Source: Castor canadensis
Taxonomy: Eukaryota; Chordata; Mammalia; Rodentia; Castoridae
Reading direction: 5' to 3'
Length of the DNA: 64,000 nucleotides
NCBI RefSeq assembly: GCF_047511655.1
Contig: NC_133390.1
Span: 128,021,583 to 128,085,582 of the forward strand
The position numbers and the translations under genes were made by a program. Below the pieces are notes generated by a model, which ran no database searches, had not been told where the DNA came from, and was given only the letters and a program-made list of their open reading frames with translations. Positions 35,740-45,593 of this stretch are shown one piece after another (the stretch's first letter is position 1; every line of letters starts with the position of its first letter).

Positions 35740-35925
35740 TTTGTTTATTTTGGCAGTACTGGGGCTTGAACTCAGTGCCTTCACCTTGAGCCACTCTGCC
35801 AGCCTTTTTCTGATGGCTGTTTTCCAGATGGAGTCTCGCAAACTATTTGCCTAGGCTGACTCCTGATCTCTGCCTCCCGAATAGCTAGGATTACAAATGT
35901 GAGCCACACCTGGCCCTTCCTCCCT
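35740..35925 (-). repeat. Dimeric SINE, tRNA half shortened
   Basis: (TTTG)n, then GCAGTACTGGGGCTTGAACTCAGTGCC..GAGCCACTCTGCCAGCC and a B1-like half. Confidence 0.85.
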
Positions 35926-36599
35926 TTTAAATGGACCTTTTTTCCTCCGGCTTTATTGAAGTATAATTGACAAATACAAATTATATATATTTATACACAA
36001 ATGTTTGATATTTGTATACATTGTAAAACAATGACCACAATCAAATTGACTCATCTATCAGGTTACATAATTGGGTTTTTTTGTTTTATTGGGGTGTGTG
36101 TATGTGTGATAAGAACATTTAGGATCTACTTTCCTAGGGAATTTCAGTTATACAGTAGGGTATTATTAAGTATAGTCATACTGTACAATTAATCTCCAAA
36201 ACTTATTCATCTTGTCTTACTGAACCTTGCAAATGACAGGATTTCCTTCTTTTTACATGCTGAATAAATAATCATATTTACACATAATATAAATGTATAT
36301 TATATGTAATCTACATTTAGGTTCACAGCAATATATATAATATTACATTGTGGCATGTGTCACTTTTTTTTATTCAGGCATCAATCAATGGACTCTGAAG
36401 TCATCAACCAATGGGCTCTGATATAGATAGCCACTATATCTTGACTATTGTGAAGCCAATATACAATGCTGCAATGAGTACAAGAATGCAGGTTCTCTTC
36501 AAGATGTTGATGCTAATTCTTTTGGATATACATCCAGAAGTGGCATTGCTGGATCATATATAGTTCCATTTTTATTTATTTATTTATTTTTGTTTATTT

Positions 36600-36822
36600 A
36601 GTTAGTTTTTTTGGTGGTACTGGGACTTGAACTCAGGGCCTCACATTTGCTAGGTAGGTGCTCTACCACTTGAGCCACTCCACCAATCCTTTTTCGTGTT
36701 GAATATTTTCAAGATAGAGTCTCATGAACTATTTGCCTGGCCTGGCCTGGCCTGGCCTGATCTCTACCTCTTGAGTAGCTAGAAGCACAGACATGAGCCA
36801 CTGGCATCCAGCTTGTTTTTAA
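36600..36822 (-). repeat. Dimeric SINE with GGCCT pentamer expansion
   Basis: Standard copy except that the 'CCCAGGCTGGCC' block has become GCCTGGCCTGGCCTGGCCTG (36735-36758), a small local expansion. Confidence 0.85.
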
Positions 36823-36864
36823 TGTTTTGAGGAACTGCCATACTGGTTTTCATAATGGTTGCCC

Positions 36865-36892
36865 TAATTTACATTACCATTAATGTAAATTA
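36865..36892. repeat. 12-bp perfect hairpin, 4-base loop
   Basis: TAATTTACATTA, CCAT, TAATGTAAATTA inside the L1 region. Confidence 0.85.
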
Positions 36893-37194
36893 ATAAATTA
36901 ATGGTCCAGAATGGCCTTAGACCATGATCTTTTTACCTCCGCCACCTAAGTAGCTGGGAATGTAGGCATATGCTCCCAAGAATTCCCCTTTCTACACATT
37001 CTCATCAAGACTTAATTTGCACATTTCAATAATAGCCATCCTAAGATGTCAGATAATCGTTCCTTGTAGTTTTGATTTGCATTTCCCTATTGATGTTGAG
37101 ATATCTTTTCATATATTTATTAGCTATTTATATGTCTTCTACTGAGAAATGTCTATTCTGAACCTCTTTACCCACTTAAAAAATATTTTTAAAG

Positions 37195-37303
37195 GGGTTT
37201 CACTATTGTTGCCCAGGCTGGCCTCAAACCCCTGAGCTCAAGTGATCCTCCCACATCAGTTTCCTGGGTAGCTGAGAATGCAGGTATGCACCAATGTGAC
37301 TGC
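37195..37303 (-). repeat. B1/Alu-like 7SL SINE
   Basis: GGGGTTTCACTATTGTTGCCCAGGCTGGCCTCAAACCCCTGAGCTCAAG; unusually close to the 7SL wording. Confidence 0.8.
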
Positions 37304-37959
37304 CTTCTTTACCCATTATTTATGTATTTATTTATTTTCACATTACAAATAGGATTTTGTCACTATTAAAAACCTGAATTTTCAACAGATTCTTGGATTG
37401 GTTCATATCCATCAGCTTCACCTATAGCTTTTCCAGAACATTATTGAATGAAAATCAAATAAGCTGTGTCTGAAAAAAATGCAACATGTAAGGGAGCATG
37501 AAGAAAAGTTGTTGTTTGTTTGTTTTTTCTTTTAGGTAAGATGTCTATAGAAATTTTATTTAGCAAAGCAGAAAACAAAGCACATCCTGATAAGCTGGAG
37601 ATGTGGGCACATGAGAAATGCTCAGAAAAGATTTTTAAGAATTAAATTGTATAGCATGGATTTTAGGCAAAAGTGATACACTGAAGCTGTGAGTGCCTTA
37701 GTATCTTAGTCACCCCCATACCTATTGTTTCTCCCACTGGCATAAATACAACCTATGAAATTGAACCAAGGATTTATGGATCCACATGACCTCTCTTATC
37801 AAGCTTCTCAATGTTACTATATAGAGAAAACCTAGAAATGGAGATAGAGCTTTATATTCTCACAGATTCTGAGCATTGACTTTGATATGAACATAAGAGT
37901 ATTCAACTACTCTGGCTGTATCCCTAGCCTCCAAAGGAAATAGGAGACCCTACTATTCC

Positions 37960-38860
37960 ATTCAACTATAATTAATACATTGAAGAAGTTGGCACCCTCA
38001 TAATACAATCACTAGCTGGGGTTCAAGCCTTCAACAAATGAGTTTTTTTATTTTTTTCTTTTTTTGAGATACTTTATACTCAAACCATAATACTCTACTC
38101 CTGGCTCCTAAATGGCTCGTATCCAATTCATAATGTAAAATACATTCAGTTCACCACTAAGAGTCCCAAAAGTCTCAACAGATGCAGCATTTCTCAATGC
38201 TGAAACTTTTTGCTGCAAAAAAACCTCAAGGCAAATTCATAGCTGTGAGCCCATGAAAATCAAAAAGAAAATTACATACTTCCAATATGGTGGGTACACA
38301 TTCCATTTCCAAAAGAAAACAATAGAAAAATAACAAGGGGGAACGAGATCAAAGCCCAGCAGGGAAAACATTAAATCCTATAGCTCCATGTCCAATATCT
38401 GGGGTACAGGTAGCATAATGTGAGCTCCAAAGGGCTTAGCAGCTCTGCTGCTGTGTCCTTGGCTAGCTGCAGCCCACATGGCCTCTCTCCTAGGCTGGCT
38501 GGACTCATTGCATGTGACTTTCCTCTATGGACATCCACATTCCTGGCATCTCCAACTTCCTGGGGAAGCCATTGCAGCTTAGATTTCACCTTCACAGCTT
38601 CACACGTAACCCTCTCAGGACTACCTGTAGGGATTCTGACCTTGTCACACATTGCCTGGTTTGTCAGACCTTCTTTGAAATCTGAGTGGAAGTTTCCATG
38701 ACCCCACAACTCTTGCATTCTGCATGCCTGCAAAGCCAGAATCACATGAACCACATCAGTGTCTGCTGCCAGCTCCAGTGGTAGCCAGCCCCCTAGAACC
38801 ATGTCTGCAGTGACTCTTTGTTATGGAAGGATAGTCTAAGAAGACCCTGGTTGAAAAGAT
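37960..38860 (-). repeat. Probable ERVL-MaLR internal segment
   Basis: The GC-richer block 38371-38820, with a 143-codon minus frame, resembles the internal sequence of MaLR elements (CCATGTCCAATATCTGGGGTACAGGTAGC). The left part, 37980-38040, shares wording with the repeat at 51540. The frame is a decayed remnant and shows no known domain. Assignment is from memory. Confidence 0.45.
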
Positions 38861-40337
38861 CTCGGGTTCTTATGTTACGGGAAAAATAGCATTGATAAAT
38901 AACCCATTTCTTTTATCTGGCAGGAGAATTCAAGTACAATGCAAAGATTACAGTAAAAGTAATAGTAAAGTTTATTAGGAAAGGAATACACTTTCAACAG
39001 ACTGAAAGTGGGTTGCCTCTAGAGTGATAACAAGTCCAGTTTAAAGTTGGAATATTTATTGAAGAAGTTTTAGCTTTGGGTCCTTTTGGTCCCTGGGATG
39101 ATTTCCTGGGTTTGGGTCAATGTTTTGTTAATTGAGAGAGATTACCTGTGTAAACTACCAGTCCCTGTTCTAATTAATAGAAAGTTTTTGTTTGAAATTT
39201 CTAAAAAGAAAAATGAAAAAAAAAAAAATTTCTAACCTTTGCTCTATCCAGCTTTTAGTTCTGAGTCTTTGTTTTGTTAAATTTACCTGTGTAAACTCCC
39301 AGTGCCAGGCCAGCTGAAGTTTAAATGTGAATTTCTCTTGGGTAGAGAGAGGATTAAGCTTTAAGTTAGTGACTGACTTTAAGGCATCCTGTGATTACCC
39401 CTAGGCTCTGACTACTTGATCTTAATGGAGATTAGTGGAGTTGGGAAGTTGAATTTCAATGATTTTTCCTTTCTTCCTCTGTGGCCACAGCTTATGTCTA
39501 GCTGCTACCTATCACTTGTGTCTCTCAAATAGAGAACTGGCCAAATGTCATGCCCATATCTTTGTTCAAAGGACAATTTATAAGTTGTAAGGGCAAATAG
39601 TAGGAAAAATCTGGTGGTCTTTGCAAGAGAGGCTAGGGTGACTGACAGGTTTGATTGACAAGGTAAGATAGGGTGTTCTGTGCATGCTTTTATGCAAATT
39701 ACCAAGTCTTTAATAGTATGTATGAGATACAACCAATATTCATAAGATCTTAAGTAGAGTGCTTTACCTGAGAGATCAAATTGAGGTCAGATTCCCCTTT
39801 ACTGGACATGAGCCATTTTTGATCTGAACTAACCAAGAGACTCTTGCCTTTTCAAGAACTCACATCTGCAAAGAAATTTACAACTGAAAAGAAATTTACA
39901 ACTGAGGGGATGTCCTGAGGTTGGAAAGGAGGAATTCAGCATGGGATGACCTTTTGCTAAGGAGGGTAGGGTCCTATGGCAGATTTCTTTCCCTGTTACT
40001 AGCCTGCCTCATTTTAAGTGCCTGGGCTGTTGAATTTGGGGGAAAACACTTCCCTAACAAAGTGTGAGCAAGAAGCACCAATGCTGTCTTCTCAAAGCGA
40101 ACTCTTCCAAATGAGGTAAACCCCTTACCTTGAGATGGGTGGGGTTTGGCCAATTACTGAGACTTCAAGGCATCTTTCCTCTAGTCCTGAAGCAAAGTAA
40201 TTATCTTCTCTCACTGTAAATCAGGGCAGTACCCAAATCATGATCTGAATGTTGTGCTGCCTTGCTCTTTCCTCTGCAGATTAATTAGCATATCATCTTT
40301 AAATTAGCTTCCCAGAGAGTCTCTGGGAGATTGAGAG
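38861..40337. other. Unannotated stretch, possible LTR on minus strand
   Basis: AGTAAAGTTTATTAGGAAAGGAATACACTTTC near 38960 would read as an AATAAAC poly-A signal on the minus strand, and TGTTACGGG at 38873 could be an LTR edge; no matching other edge was found. The rest is unassigned and holds no gene I can recognise. Confidence 0.35.
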
Positions 40338-40739
40338 TGTTGGAATTGATAACCCTCCAGTGCCAAAAACAGACACACAAGAGACAGACAATCTTGACAG
40401 GGCAATTTCTCTTGATAAGAGGGTGCAAGCATGTGCTCACTCCTGCTAAGCAAACACGCAAGCACAAAATGGCCGACAGTTGCTCCTCCTTATATCCCTG
40501 ATGCAGTTGTACCTGCCCCTCACCTGGGATTTGTCCAGGTCAAAGGTTCACAGTCTTTCCTGATTGTCTAAAAGGCTTGGGGGATGGGTTAGGGCATGCA
40601 GTTGGGCGGGCAATGGAGTTGTACAGGAATCCGGGAGAAGAAGAAAGGACCCTTTAAACATGCAAGTCACCTAAGATGGTGACATGAGGAATTTTTAAGT
40701 AATCTAAGAGGGTAACAAATACTTTGATAGACAAGATCA
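40338..40739 (-). mobile_element. Probable 3' LTR of an older endogenous retrovirus
   Basis: The plus strand starts TGTTGGAATTGATAACCC and ends GATCA, giving TG..CA edges over 402 bp. Just upstream in the minus direction lies AAAAGAGGGGGAAATTATAAG, a polypurine-like tract, and before it an env end at 40764. The minus strand has GGGATATAAGGAGG as a possible TATA-type box. The exact edges are inferred because the partner 5' LTR was not found. Confidence 0.5.
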
Positions 40740-40763
40740 TTTTTCTTATAATTTCCCCCTCTT

Positions 40764-41093
40764 TTAATTTAAATTCTTTTCTTCAAACTCATTTAGGAGC
40801 TGTTGGTTCTCATGTTCCTGGGTTTCTAATAGAAACAAGTTATTTTGGTAGGGCGGGGGTGAATGTTTGGTGAGGGCTGTTTCAATTAACTGCTGTATTA
40901 GTCCTTGGACACAAGGAATTATGCAGCATCCTGCTAAAATTAAAACTATAGCCACTACGATCAAGGAGGTTAAGATTGAGGTCATCCAGCCCTTCCATCT
41001 CCCAACACAATTTCCATTAAGTCAGTGAAGGGATCATTTATATCTGAGTTTTCAGCTAGCTTGTTAGATAGGGAAGTTAATCCCTGTTGGGCC
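40764..41093 (-). pseudogene. Older ERV env, C-terminal part
   Basis: Minus-strand frames encode the end of a retroviral envelope transmembrane subunit. LTSLSNKLAENSDINDPF is readable from 41093, then, after a one-base frame change near 40985, a long hydrophobic span (ILTSLIVVAIVLILAGCCI) and a tail with IPCVQGLIQQLIETAL, PPPY and acidic/Asn-rich residues to a stop at 40764. This is a single-pass anchor and cytoplasmic tail. Its N-terminal continuation is on the far side of the young provirus at 49748, joined without loss if one copy of GGGCC is removed. It is unlike the env at 41583-43494, so it belongs to a different lineage. Confidence 0.75.
41089..41093. repeat. Target site duplication (GGGCC), left copy
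   Basis: Immediately abuts the TG edge of the LTR at 41094 and matches 49748-49752. Confidence 0.9.
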
Positions 41094-41562
41094 TGTTAGG
41101 AATGGGAATCCTATTCCCCCGAGAGACAGAGAGCCAGGCGTGAATGCAATCAACAAAGCAGAGTTTATTGGGCTGGCTAGCCAGGGTCGAGCTCCCAGAC
41201 GGACACGCAGGACCGGTTAGGAAAACACGACCCTGAGCCTCTTTAGGGGAAATCTTATATAGACCACTACCTGCCGTTACAGCAAAAGCCCGCGCAGCAC
41301 TTAACCAATGATTTTGTAACACAGAGTAAAAGGTCAGCAGTTGTGCGCGTATTTTCGTTATCAACATTGAGCAAGCAGGCAGGGCACATCTTGCACGTAC
41401 ATCCCGTCACCTTTTGCAACCTTCTCACATTCCTCACATTCTATATCCCTGAGCCGAGCCCTGCTGCCCTGCTTATCTTATCTACACGGGGCATCTGGTA
41501 CCGGTTTCTCCAACAGGGGGGTGGGGTCCGTTGAGACATCTCATTCCTTCTTATCCCTTTCA
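41094..41562 (-). mobile_element. 3' LTR of the young provirus
   Basis: 469 bp with TG..CA ends. On the minus strand it has an inverted CCAAT (41305-41309), TATATAAG (41254-41261) and AATAAA (41164-41169), giving U3 of roughly 325 bp, R of about 80 and U5 of about 55 (estimated). It differs from the 5' LTR at 9 positions by eye, with no indels. Confidence 0.95.
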
Positions 41563-41576
41563 TTCCCCCCTTTTCT
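41563..41576 (-). promoter_or_regulatory. Polypurine tract of the young provirus
   Basis: The minus strand reads AGAAAAGGGGGGAA directly before the TGAAAGG edge of the LTR, the standard gammaretroviral plus-strand primer. Confidence 0.9.
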
Positions 41577-41582
41577 TATGGC

Positions 41583-43494
41583 CTAAATTGAGGAATCATT
41601 CTCAAGGGGATGAAGAGCCTGATATTGTTGGCAGAGGACCAGAAGTTGGATAGTATTAATTCGACCTTTGACAAAAGTCATAAGTCAGTTTAGAATCCAG
41701 GGTCCTATGGTAACAAGTAATAGGAAGATTATTATTGGCCCTGCCAGTGCAGATAAAAGGGTAGCTAACCATGGGGACTGGTTAAACCAAGACTCGAACC
41801 AGCTTTCCCCAGCCTCTTTTTCTCGTTTTCTTTGTTCCAGGCTCTTTCGAAGTTTAGACATGGAGTCACGAACAACTCCGGTATGGTCAGCGTAAAAACA
41901 ACATTCTTCCCCTAGAGCAACACATAGTCCCCCCTTTTGGAGGAACAACAAGTCCAGACCTCGTCGGTTTTGAAGTACTACCTCAGACAGGGAAGTGAGG
42001 GATTTTTCTAGGTGGCTAATGGAGGTTTCTATTCTCTCTATATCTTCGTCTATGGCTGCGCACAGCGAAGACATCCCTTTCTGCTGGGTGGCCAAAGAAG
42101 CTATGCCGGTTCCTGCTCCCGCTAACCCTAGGCTGAGTAGGGTAGCAATAGTTACTGTAGAAATAGGTTCTCTCTTTTTCCTTTTTTCAACTATTTTTGT
42201 ATTCCAGTATGAATATAGACTCTCTTCCGAATGATAGAGGATGCGGGGCAGCACAGCCACTATAACACAGAATTCTTTAGAGCTGTTAAACACCTTAGTT
42301 GATAGGCATGGGGTGAGTCCGGACCGCGAGCATAGCCACCACCCATTGTCCTTTGGAATTACCCATTTAATAGCATTTTCCCAGGTAGAACTGGCGTTAA
42401 TAACAGTACATAAGTCTCGTCTATTCTTTGGCACTTTTCCTAAGCAGGTTCCTTGGCCGCTTACCTTTTGTATGGTCAGACCTCTCTTACGATCTCCCCA
42501 GGAACACTGAGTGGGGTTTTCCTCAGATGAGGTATTGTGAGTGGTGTTTAGCCCTATTGCCTCATAGAATGGGGGCCTCACATCATAACATAACCAACAG
42601 GAGTTAGTCATGTTAGGGTTGGTGTGGTTTAACATCAGGAAGGCAGCGCCCACTAGGTCCCAGAGGGGGTCTTTAGATCCGGTCATGAGACTGGGCCTCA
42701 CCAGGGGAGGGCTGGTTCCTGATGGTCTTGGAGTTGTAACATTAGCCCGGGCTATGGTTGAGGGAAGGTGGTGAGTTGCGGAAGGTCGGGGAGGTGGCTT
42801 TACATAGGGTGGCCTAAGTACCTTATTAGGGCCTACTGCTGTGGACGGTGGCCCCGTGGGCTCAGTTTTCAATCTGACTACTATGGTCGAGCCAGAGTGT
42901 CCACCATATTTATAAAATACAATTCCCCATGCCCTTCCTTGTATCCATCCTGGGGTGTCCTCTTTGCCAGCTTCAGTGAAAGTGACCTTGATTCTATCTA
43001 GATCTGCGGGCCGGCACTCGCGGGTGATATGCGGAAGGCGCAGGCCCCCTCCCCCCCATCTGCTTCCCCATGGTACCCCATTTACAAAGGCAAATTTGAG
43101 CAGGTCTGGTTTTGATACTCCCCATTTCCATTCACCATCGTTAGATGTGACGCATGCCCATGACTTACAGAAAGAGTATTGTATCCCCCCAGTCTTTGCT
43201 CTTTTGGTGGCCCGGGCAAGCATAAAAACCATAGCGTCGAGCTGAGTCCGGGGCGGTGGCCCCGTAGGCAGGATTGATGTCTCTGAAGCAGAATTGTAGT
43301 TCCGGCCACCAAGTTCCCAATGGGGCAGTGTGAGTAGTCTCGTTGAGGGTGGTATGTGTCTCCCCATCGGTGAGTATCCAGGTTTGTTTATAAGGCTGGT
43401 GAGGGTTGGTTTCAGCAAGGCTCCTGCTCCGGGCAATGAGTAGGATCAGGAAGATCATCCAACTCATTCGTGACGGCTCCTGAAGACTCTGCAT
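41583..43494 (-). pseudogene. env: env of the young provirus (two lesions)
   Basis: Encodes a gammaretroviral envelope precursor of about 635 codons. It starts at the ATG at 43492-43494 with a signal-peptide-like span (MIFLILLIA). SU follows, with a proline-rich hinge (about 42730-42850) and CWLC at about 42590. Then come a basic KRKKR cleavage site (near 42175), a Gly/Ala-rich fusion peptide, an immunosuppressive-type segment containing LQNRRGLDLLF, CVALGEECC (CX6CC) near 41905, and a membrane anchor ending GPWILN. Lesion one is a frame change in a run of six C/G at 43185-43190, which separates signal plus N-terminal SU from the rest. Lesion two is TGA at 41685-41687 right after the anchor; a further 33 or so codons of tail stay readable to a TAG at 41583. 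Everything between is one open frame (41688-43185). It overlaps the pol end by about 83 bases. Confidence 0.93.
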
Positions 43495-44678
43495 GTTTTT
43501 GGGGCCGCAAGAGCTTTAGCTTTAATGGGTTGTCTGGGTGCCGCCGTACGGTCCACTCTTTAGCCCCTTTTTGTTTTTGATGATTGGCTCAACGCACGTG
43601 GGAGTAATGGATCCAAGGTCCGATGCTGTCAACCTTGAGGGCGGTAGGGGTAGTAAACAGTACAATATAAGGCCCTTTCCATCTAGGCTCTAGGGTTTTG
43701 GACTGATGCCTTTTAACCCATACCATATCCCCCGGGACTATGCCATGTTCCGTGTTCGGGGTCCTCTCAGCAGTATGGTACGCTTGAATTAGGGGCCATA
43801 TTTGTTGTTGTACTTTAGCTAAAGCCTGTAGCATAATCAGATAATTTGGGGCCAGATCATCTAGTCTCGGGCCTAAGGTCCTTTGAATGATGGGGGGTGG
43901 AGCCCCATACAGGATCTCAAAGGGAGTTAGCCCATGGACATACGGGGAGTTCCAGACTCGGAAGATGGCCAAGGGAAGGAGTGTCACCCAATCACCGCCA
44001 GTCTCCAGGGCCAATTTGGCTAAAGTCTCCTTTAGTGTCCTATTCATCCTTTCTACTTACCCTGAGCTCTGGGGGTTGTATTCACAATGTAACTTCCAAT
44101 TGGCCCCCATAGCCTGGGCTAGTCCCTGCAGGACTTTACTAACGAAAGCTGGACCATTATCTGACCCAATTGCCTTGGGCACCCCATATCTGGGTATGAT
44201 TTCCTCTAGCAAGGCCTTTGCCACTACCTGACTCGTCTCCTTCTTTGTAGGAAAAGCCTCCACCCAGCCCGAAAAGGTATCTATGAATACCAGCAAATAT
44301 TTGTACCCAAACTTTCCTGGTTTTACCTCAGTAAAATCCACTTCCCAACTTCTTCCCGGAGCCCTCCCCCGTTCCTGAGTACCTGTACGGTGCCCCTCCC
44401 TTCGTCCTGGTTTCATGACTGTGCAGCTGGCACAATCTTCCACAATTTGGTGGACTGCCACAGTCTGGTTCGGAAATCAGAGCTGCGCGGATGTCAGCAG
44501 GTCTAGCAATTTTCTCCGCCCCAAATGGGTGGACTTACGTAAGTTAATCAACAGGAATCGTCCGAGTTTTTCGGGCAGAATTAACTTGCCTTCCAAGTCG
44601 CTTCTCCATCCGTTTTCCCCTTCTCTAATGGGGGAGTGGGCTCTCATCCAGGTGAAATCCTCCGTGGAGTATTCTGGT
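43412..44678 (-). pseudogene. pol: pol: integrase segment
   Basis: One minus frame from the G run to 43412 encodes integrase, which joins viral DNA to host DNA. The catalytic core shows EVDFTEV (first Asp), GSDNGPAF (second Asp) and VERMNRT (Glu), so the D,D,E triad is present; the C-terminal part includes PRWKGPYIVL. Three in-frame stops break it: TGA at 44477-44479 in the N-terminal zinc region, TAA at 44057-44059 between the second Asp and the Glu, and TGA at 43589-43591 near the end. After the last stop the frame stays open to TGA at 43412 and overlaps the env start. Normal length for the family if the stops are ignored. Confidence 0.92.
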
Positions 44679-44689
44679 GGGGGGGGGGG
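44679..44689. repeat. G11 homopolymer at the RNase H/integrase frame change
   Basis: Eleven consecutive G on the plus strand (C on the coding strand), followed by CGGG. The pol reading frame upstream and downstream of it differs by one base. Confidence 0.9.
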
Positions 44690-45593
44690 CGGGTAGCGAA
44701 GGGAGCTCTGGGACAGGCACGTCTACAGCCGCGACCATGGAAGGACTCACCATTGCTGCTCTCTTTGCTTCTTGATCTGCTCTGTTGTTACCAACAGCTT
44801 CCGGCATCTTGGCAGACTGGTGGCCTGGGACATACATCACTGCCACTGCCTTCGGTTTTTCCACTGCCATTAGTAGACACTGGACCTTGGCCAGGTTCTT
44901 TAGATTTTTCCCTTTTGCTGTGTGGAATCCCCTTTCGCGATAGATGGCCCTGTGGACATGGATGGTACCGAAAGCATAGCAACTATCGGTGTAGATATTG
45001 ACTCGCTTTCCTTTTGCCCTCTCCAGGGCCTCTGCCAAGGCAATTAATTCCGCTTTTTGGGCTGAGGTTCCGGGTGGGAGAGCGCTGCTCCATACCGTAT
45101 TTCCTTCTTGGTCGACTACAGCTGCCCCTGCCCTTCGGACTCCATCTTGGACAAAGCTGCTTCCATACATGTACCAGTTTAATTTGTAGCTGGACAGGGG
45201 GTTATCCTTTAGGTCAGCCCATACCTGTGTAACTTCGGAGAGGAATTCTTTGCAGTCATGGACAGGTGTCTGTAGTTCCGTTAGGCAACAGGGTGGCAGG
45301 GTTCAGGGTTACAGGATCTGTGAATGTGATTCGAGGGGAATCCAACAAGAGCCCCTGGTAGTGGGTGAGCCTGGCATTTGTCATCCATTTCCCGGGGGGT
45401 CGTTTAAGGATTCCCTCCACCAGGTGAGGGGCCGTTACCCAAAGGGCCTGTCCAAAAGTTAATTTATCGGCTTCTCTCACTAGCATGGCGATGGCCGCTA
45501 TGATGCGGAGGCAGGGGGGCCATCCCGCTGCTACTGCGTCTAATTTCTTGGAAAGGTATGCCACAGGTCTCTTCCAGGGGCCTAGTTGTTGGG
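44690..45593 (-). pseudogene. pol: pol: connection and RNase H segment
   Basis: Follows the reverse transcriptase. The connection domain ([20 protein letters not shown]) is in one frame (about 45285-45593) and RNase H in another, with a frame change near 45285. RNase H removes RNA from RNA:DNA hybrids. It has NIYTDSCYAF (Asp kept), YVPGHQS and NNRADQEAK (Asp kept). However, the usual first catalytic Asp in the T-D-G-S-S box is replaced: the sequence reads MYGSSFVQDG (45144-45173 region), so one metal-binding carboxylate is missing. The Glu of the ALPPGTSAQKAELIALAEAL helix is present. The segment runs to the G11 tract, where the frame changes into integrase. Confidence 0.9.

Larger units (their letters stand above)
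35940..37190 (-). repeat. L1 3' region (old), split by a SINE
   Basis: CTTTATTGAAGTATAATTGACAAATA opens it. Later ATTGCTGGATCATAT and TTGATTTGCATTTCCCTATTGATGTTGAG are reversed L1 phrases. A SINE sits at 36600-36822. Confidence 0.75.

Noticed and set aside
38371..38802. 143-codon minus frame as a host gene
   Set aside because: Falls in a MaLR-like repeat, has no known domain, and lacks exon or promoter context.
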